A stretch of DNA of 60,389 nucleotides. Source: Tritrichomonas foetus. Lineage: Eukaryota > Parabasalia > Tritrichomonadida > Tritrichomonadidae. The stretch spans positions 35,915 through 96,303 of the forward strand of contig MLAK01000590.1 of assembly GCA_001839685.1 (NCBI GenBank), given 5' to 3'. The translations under genes and the position numbers were made by a program. This document shows, piece by piece, positions 56,501 through 60,389 of the stretch. Under the pieces are notes generated by a model. That model worked only from the letters and a program-made list of their open reading frames with translations, did not search any database and was not told the origin of the DNA. Numbering within the stretch: position 1 is the stretch's first letter; each line of letters starts with the position of its first letter.

Positions 56501-58599
56501 AAATTTGACATAAATGGAAATAGTGTTACAGATGCTTGTTGCTGTGCATGAATAAGAGTATCAATTGTTAAAATATAAGTGAATGGTGCTGAAAAGAATG
56601 CATAAGAAGTGGCGTCGGCTTTTTCAATCATTTGTTTAGTAATTTGAAGCAAATTTAAGGATCGTGATAAACTTGCAATAAGTGCACAAATAAAAGTATC
56701 ATTATCCTCAAAATTGGTCAATCCTGGAAGTGGGTCTATGTAAGAAGGTAAGTTAACAATAATTTTGGAAAGTGCATCAGCTGCTTGTTTATAAAGAAGG
56801 AAAATTGGCGATTTTTGATTTTGATTAACACATTTGATAAATTCATTTCCTATTTTTGATAATTCGACAATATTTAAAATTAAAGAATTAACATCTTTCA
56901 AATCACCAAGCATAATTTGAGGAGTAGTTTGAATGATTTTCTGGATTTGTGAAATACATGTTAATACATTTTGTATTTGTGGCTGTTGATTTGATGAACA
57001 AAGCATAGTAATTGGGAAAGAGAGTGTGCTAGCCACCATATCGGCTCTATTATGAATAATCGTGAATAAAACTAAGTAAAAATGATTTAACCAACGTGAA
57101 AAGCGGTTTCCATAATTTTGAAGTTGTTCAATTAATGATGTTAATTGTGTTTTAGTTTCCTGATCGGGACAAGTTGATATTAATTTCACAAGAGGGGTAG
57201 GTAAAGCACAAAGTGAATCGAAAAACTGCTGTTGAGTTTCAACAAAATCATTCGCTTCTGTATCGAAATCTTCAATGTTTCTTGCTAATGTTAAGAAATA
57301 GTTAACTTCATTTAAAGCAATATCATTAAAGAATTCAAGATTAGTATCAACAACAGAAGAAATCTGAGTTAGTAATTTTCGACAATCTTTAAAAATAGAT
57401 TTTGTGATTAATGCAATTTTTCGTGATAATGAAACTAAAATTTCTTCACCAACTTTTGCATCTGGAAACATTCGAGAAACAAGCCGAATAATGGAAACTA
57501 CACAAGATGCTGACCAATCCCTATCAAGAGTTTTATTATTGCATGCTTGAAGTAATTGAACAAGAGTTCCATAAGCCGAAATACAAGGTGCTCCATATAG
57601 TGAAATCTTCGGATGAACGATTCCAAGTAATTCAGTAGCTATTCCTAATAGAGGATCTAATGGTTTATCATTTAAAAGGGTTGGAGCTAAAGTTTTAATG
57701 ATTTCTGAGATATCTTTCATTGTTGCTTTTGACTCAATATCATTTAATGTTTGCATAACATTTGTTAAAGCAACAGAAACATAAGTAAAGTCAATAGAAT
57801 CAGGAATAAGTGGCTGAAAACGACTTATTACACCTGCCAATATTGGAAACTGAGATGAAATCTCAACAACTTGTTTGGCTGAGGCCCTGCTATCTGATTT
57901 TGGCAATTTCAATAGACTTTGTGCCAGTTTAGAAACTTGATCAATCCAAGATTGTAATTCTTTGAAATTTTGTGAAGCTTGAACTTGTGGATTTGCAGAT
58001 AAATACACAAGCCGAATTGTCAATTCTTCCATGGCAGCAATTGCTGCTGCAATTTGATAAGAAATTTGCTGCTCATTAGGCAAAATTTGAGACTGGCCAA
58101 TTTTCTGAGAAAGTTGAGATTCACATGAATTGACAACATCCATTATTTTATCATAAAATTGCATGACGTGTGTTACATTTGCTGATAATGAGTCTAAATA
58201 TTGAGACATTGATGATGCTGTGCTTGAAATGAGATGAGGAATATATTGTTCAATATCTTTGAGAGTTTTCATAAGTTCATCAATGTATGATTTACACTGC
58301 TGCTCAGGAGGGAATGACGAGTCATGTTTCATTATGTTTGCCTGCAATTTCTGATTTAATGCACACATTCGATGATAGTCATGACCAATTTCTATTTGTG
58401 GCCCTTGCGATGTGAGAGGTAAAATATCAATAAAATCGCGAGCTAAAGAGCGAAGGCTTGACGCCATTTGAATTGATCTTCCTAAACAGCATCCAATATC
58501 ATTTAAACGAAGACTAACACGATCATCAGTCATCAACTCTTCGATTTTCTTCAATTGATATTTTGAGACTGCAGAGGCGAACGAATTATAAGCGCTCAT
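53569..58599 (-). CDS. Talin-like all-helical protein with C-terminal I/LWEQ (THATCH) actin-binding module
   Basis: The ATG at 58599 gives 1676 residues (the longer frame begins with TTG). The whole protein is predicted helical, with repeated Ala/Ser/Leu/Gln-rich helices like talin/vinculin rod bundles. No FERM, ANTH or kinase motif is seen at the N-terminus (MSAYNSFASAVSKYQLKKIE). Near residues 1320-1345 there is a Pro-rich linker (VVPPLPKSAPPPAEA). The C-terminal ~180 residues match the I/LWEQ (THATCH) core of talin and Sla2/HIP1R: ILKRAQEITAGLIQKFG, GLIKAAQDLSEAAELLLICA, VIASAKIIKAAVATLVAQVL and the closing EVGALRAKLQEEEKKLTAFR-RR. This domain binds F-actin. A role linking actin to membranes or adhesion during amoeboid spreading is inferred. 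AAAAAGTT occurs 56 bases upstream. Confidence 0.85.
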   Translation of the reverse strand: MSAYNSFASAVSKYQLKKIEELMTDDRVSLRLNDIGCCLGRSIQMASSLRSLARDFIDILPLTSQGPQIEIGHDYHRMCALNQKLQANIMKHDSSFPPEQQCKSYIDELMKTLKDIEQYIPHLISSTASSMSQYLDSLSANVTHVMQFYDKIMDVVNSCESQLSQKIGQSQILPNEQQISYQIAAAIAAMEELTIRLVYLSANPQVQASQNFKELQSWIDQVSKLAQSLLKLPKSDSRASAKQVVEISSQFPILAGVISRFQPLIPDSIDFTYVSVALTNVMQTLNDIESKATMKDISEIIKTLAPTLLNDKPLDPLLGIATELLGIVHPKISLYGAPCISAYGTLVQLLQACNNKTLDRDWSASCVVSIIRLVSRMFPDAKVGEEILVSLSRKIALITKSIFKDCRKLLTQISSVVDTNLEFFNDIALNEVNYFLTLARNIEDFDTEANDFVETQQQFFDSLCALPTPLVKLISTCPDQETKTQLTSLIEQLQNYGNRFSRWLNHFYLVLFTIIHNRADMVASTLSFPITMLCSSNQQPQIQNVLTCISQIQKIIQTTPQIMLGDLKDVNSLILNIVELSKIGNEFIKCVNQNQKSPIFLLYKQAADALSKIIVNLPSYIDPLPGLTNFEDNDTFICALIASLSRSLNLLQITKQMIEKADATSYAFFSAPFTYILTIDTLIHAQQQASVTLFPFMSNLRNSLDVVWSISVQIAAGQKPPEASHLPTYAQSIIKAIEELLGSILSLKQPSLPYDVPDDVQEIKRFDNMASSLYSTTLKTFAQFVVRTMKKSTAADVRSAMNQWFDATQIVTVEVAVAVAKINESIIQLMNASTTDRSLFIEQFAALSVSLATYENSYGKTVAPIIGQLHRNLVTLVLEFLETSRNSQPQLMKIHGCISEISSLTPISKLKQKEMEDYLANILKRVVISIHILREKGRDAQLNDTLSAITSLEELCAFYQVSPPTDDLGVNELISLIANGKSKKQNLDQAVMKFSERLLQLLPNQFNALDRIRDTDTVCDFVYDKAELFREDVNTILQLAKAHDQSEENVSRHLNSMLLYASDAAVLTMHSLMLAGLAFTPLSATFVACFSELQIALRQFSDTAFNISKKKNEDLSPELRRINRKMSKQFDTFINIVENPQRPTNDSSEFEQSKTQMYANLSTVVVQIARLNSLAATSLVPEMYTDNRLEIVENIDNSLLQLNSAISLTRNKAVGQSSIEMGNLATQLESQVKSLVQSSEKLTFGAIFTPKPLLKPCEDVCIVTNKMAVLGPTLTDRIIIEPDPAAAARIQEDYVVPPLPKSAPPPAEALQNLILTQRKLDETLAQFKTVIKTTLATSGELLEAAESIRTISNAFAEKALLMAVATVDPRYQVEQQTALHAFANSVNGVQAAMKSRLMRTPKFGAEMEEALSAFNSSISKSMELAEFASKIEAHQEDDSLDEVTRELNATALAIEKMSAKLKEFEEQVNMENIDVNVDVDSTAAVIHDIQAAAGTLPAFLIASANPILAATTQILKRAQEITAGLIQKFGRIENEKGLIKAAQDLSEAAELLLICAELLVGGEENDTEFKVIASAKIIKAAVATLVAQVLVKGGDSEGIMSNHVRTVQKYTDGVIKRAEAIVDEKLTEEKNKKPKRKATKMVLKLNQQSEVGALRAKLQEEEKKLTAFRRRFYHKD

Positions 58600-59384
58600 T
58601 TCCCAAAATTTGATTTGATTTATTTTCAATATTATTCAATTTTGATTAATGATAAACTTTTTCAGGAAAACATTGGTGTATTAAATTGGAGTACAAACCG
58701 CTGTAAACCGTAAAAAACTCTCAAAAAATCAGTAAGATGAAGTAAGATGAAAAATGAAAAATAAAGAAAAAGTTATGTAGAGCTCCTCAAAAAGTTTAGA
58801 ATTACAAAAACTCTCAATTTTCTCATCACTTCTTCTGTTTTGTGAATATCATTCATGATATTCTTGAACTCTATTGATAAAAATCAAATAGAAATATGAA
58901 TTGACACATATATAATTAAGCAAAGTTAACAGGCCAATATTCGAGGAAAATCTGATATTAGAAGTGATTACTAATAAATAGGAATTTAAATTTACGCTTG
59001 TATTCAGAGCTTCTCTGCTTTCAATAGAAATATGACAAAATCTTTTGAATTTTTATTGATTTCGAGAGCCGAAGTGATTTCCTTAATAAGATAAGAAACT
59101 CAAAATTAATTAAATATATAGATATTGCACATGTAAATATAATTATAGAAAGAATTTCTGAATACGATGAAATGTAATCTTAATAATTAAGAAAAATTTT
59201 ATATGCAATATAAATAGGATACAGCTGGAAAATAATCTGTATCCGAAAAAACTCTATAGAGTTCATACTCTTTACAATGTGCAGGATTAATTTGATGTGT
59301 AGCGAGAAGAATCATTCATGAAAGAAATTTTATGATAACGATTAACAAGTGTCACTTTTTTATCCGCCTGGAAACGAAAAAGGA
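58600..59384. other. Divergent intergenic region, talin-like and HMG-box genes
   Basis: This 785-base AT-rich spacer has AAAAAGTT on the talin gene strand at 58655-58662 and two more copies near 58769 and 58788. A short duplicated AGTAAGATGA lies at about 58731-58750. No gene is recognised. Confidence 0.5.
58655..58662 (-). promoter_or_regulatory. AAAAAGTT motif upstream of talin-like gene
   Basis: On the gene strand the octamer, preceded by CTG, lies 56 bases before the ATG at 58599. Candidate core-promoter element by recurrence. Confidence 0.35.
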
Positions 59385-59963
59385 ATGCAAGAAGACGAGC
59401 CTGCAGATTTTTCTTTTTCAGTTATTCCGAATGAAAATACAGAGGAATCGATAGAAACCACAGACTCTGCTGATGCCAGCAAATCACGCCGCCCGCCAAA
59501 TGCATATATATTATATTGTCTCGAAAAGCGCTCAGAATTACGAATGACGCACCCAAAACTCCCAAATATCGAAATATCGCGCATGCTTGGCCAGAACTGG
59601 AAATCCCTCGAGGAGCACGTCAGGCGCCCATATAAGGAAAAAGCGAAAATTTTACAAGCCGAATTCAAAAAAGAACATCCTGACTACAAATACGAAAAAG
59701 CCAGGAAGAAAAGAATCACACAAGAAATGATTATGTCGAATTCCAAATCAAACGCGCCAACGATTTTAGACATTGCACAGATTTTCCATCCGGAATTATT
59801 GAAATATATTCAGATGAATGCGATCAAGCAGACAAACGGCGGAAATAACCCATCTTCGCCACCGTCGATTAATCCACCACCACAAAAAGATTTGACATCA
59901 AATGAATCGGTTTTCCCACCAGATTTCCCATATTTATCAGCGGATTTTCAATCTTTTGAGTAA
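59385..59963 (+). CDS. HMG-box DNA-binding protein (SOX/MATA-like)
   Basis: The first ATG at 59385 gives 192 residues; the open frame reaches back to a GTG at 59349. Residues ~34-103 are a single HMG box: RRPPNAYILYCLEKRSELRM, LPNIEISRMLGQNWKSL, RRPYKEKAKILQAEFKKEHP, DYKYEKARKK. The RPPNAYILY opening, the N-x-E-I-S-R-x-L-G helix and the HPDYKY(E/R)-x-R-K exit are typical of the sequence-specific SOX/TCF/MATA class rather than the abundant HMGB class. The N-terminus is acidic and the C-terminus Asn/Pro/Ser-rich, as expected of a transcription factor. A role in gene regulation is inferred. No upstream octamer is found close to the ATG. Confidence 0.9.
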   Translation: MQEDEPADFSFSVIPNENTEESIETTDSADASKSRRPPNAYILYCLEKRSELRMTHPKLPNIEISRMLGQNWKSLEEHVRRPYKEKAKILQAEFKKEHPDYKYEKARKKRITQEMIMSNSKSNAPTILDIAQIFHPELLKYIQMNAIKQTNGGNNPSSPPSINPPPQKDLTSNESVFPPDFPYLSADFQSFE

Positions 59964-60389
59964 TTGTTTAACATTTTATTAAAATTATTTTTTATTTGAT
60001 AATTTTTTCTTTTTTCTTTTGAATTTCATTAAAATACGCTATATTTTTTCATGCTTTTGGTTCTATAAAGAAAACTTCACATCATGATTCGGAAATAAAC
60101 CAACTTCTAAAAAAATTGACATTCGAGATTTTCAAATATGAAAGAATTGAACATCAAAACACTCATTTATGGCGATTTATCTTATAGTTATTATAAATGT
60201 TAACAAATTTTCTCATAAGTTATATATCTATTTAATGAGAAATTTCAAATCACGTTTAGGTGAGTTATCAGGCGATATTTTGAATATCTTAACAATAGAC
60301 AAAATAGACATGATTTTTTATTGAGGTGATCAAATTGATTGTGTTTATCTATCCTCCTATATGAAAGGTTTACAAAGTGGTCCCCCAAA
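59964..60389. other. Right-edge intergenic sequence
   Basis: 426 bases of AT-rich sequence after the HMG-box gene. No ORF or repeat can be supported before the window ends. Confidence 0.5.

Noticed and set aside
60380..60389. CCCCCAAA at the window end resembling the transposon end
   Set aside because: Only a few bases are visible before the edge and there is no TA at the right position; cannot be judged.
1..60389. tRNA, rRNA, CRISPR or bacterial operon signals
   Set aside because: I looked for T-loop-like words, repeat-spacer arrays and ribosome-binding patterns by eye and found none I could support; a tRNAscan or Rfam run would be decisive.

Overview
This is an AT-rich, gene-dense, almost intron-free protist window. 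It most likely comes from a parabasalid (trichomonad), with Tritrichomonas as best guess. The evidence is: a giant BspA-like leucine-rich-repeat (TpLRR) protein, an ankyrin protein of the type abundant in trichomonads, a very large multi-membrane-span adenylyl cyclase with PAS and cyclase domains, a BEACH protein, several protein kinases, very short gene spacing, and a 26-nt micro-intron whose branch-like CTAAT sits fused to the 3' splice site. Eukaryotic, flagellum-related content (CFAP418-like, CLASP-like) fits a flagellate. The assignment is inferred from gene content; no marker rRNA is present.

Layout. 1-824: C-terminal piece of a transposase-like gene cut by the window edge, plus a small overlapping acidic ORF. 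1539-3129: divergent pair, an EF-hand protein with a CaaX tail (-) and an unknown protein (+). 3756-6242: an AGC-type kinase whose 5' end is interrupted by a stop, converging on a viperin-like radical SAM enzyme (-). 7005-10620: divergent B-box/TLDc protein (-) and RRM RNA-binding protein (+). 11212-16056: adenylyl cyclase (-). 16894-20658: tail-anchored coiled-coil protein (-), GSK3-type kinase (-), and an ARF-like GTPase (+) carrying the micro-intron. 20819-37728: divergent giants, a 2485-residue BEACH protein (-) and a BspA-like LRR protein (+) broken by an assembly gap and a homopolymer frameshift. 38272-42205: three minus-strand genes (unknown, ankyrin, unknown). 43028-48288: CLASP-like HEAT/TOG protein (+), CFAP418-like ciliary protein (-), non-RD kinase (-). 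49225-53168: a complete Tc1/mariner-superfamily (Fot1/pogo-like) transposon with 27-bp terminal inverted repeats, TA target duplications and a full-length transposase. 53569-58599: talin-like I/LWEQ actin-binding protein (-), with its last codons tandemly repeated downstream. 59385-59963: HMG-box protein (+).

The genes do not form a pathway or operon; this is a typical eukaryotic mix of signalling (cyclase, three kinases, Ca2+ sensor, GTPase), cytoskeleton/flagellum (talin-like, CLASP, CFAP418), membrane traffic (BEACH, ARF-like), surface/repeat proteins and mobile DNA. The most notable points are the viperin homologue, the micro-intron, the complete transposon, the B-box/TLDc combination, and the octamer AAAAAGTT shortly upstream of many start codons, a candidate core-promoter element. 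Domain names come from reading motifs by eye; no database search was run.
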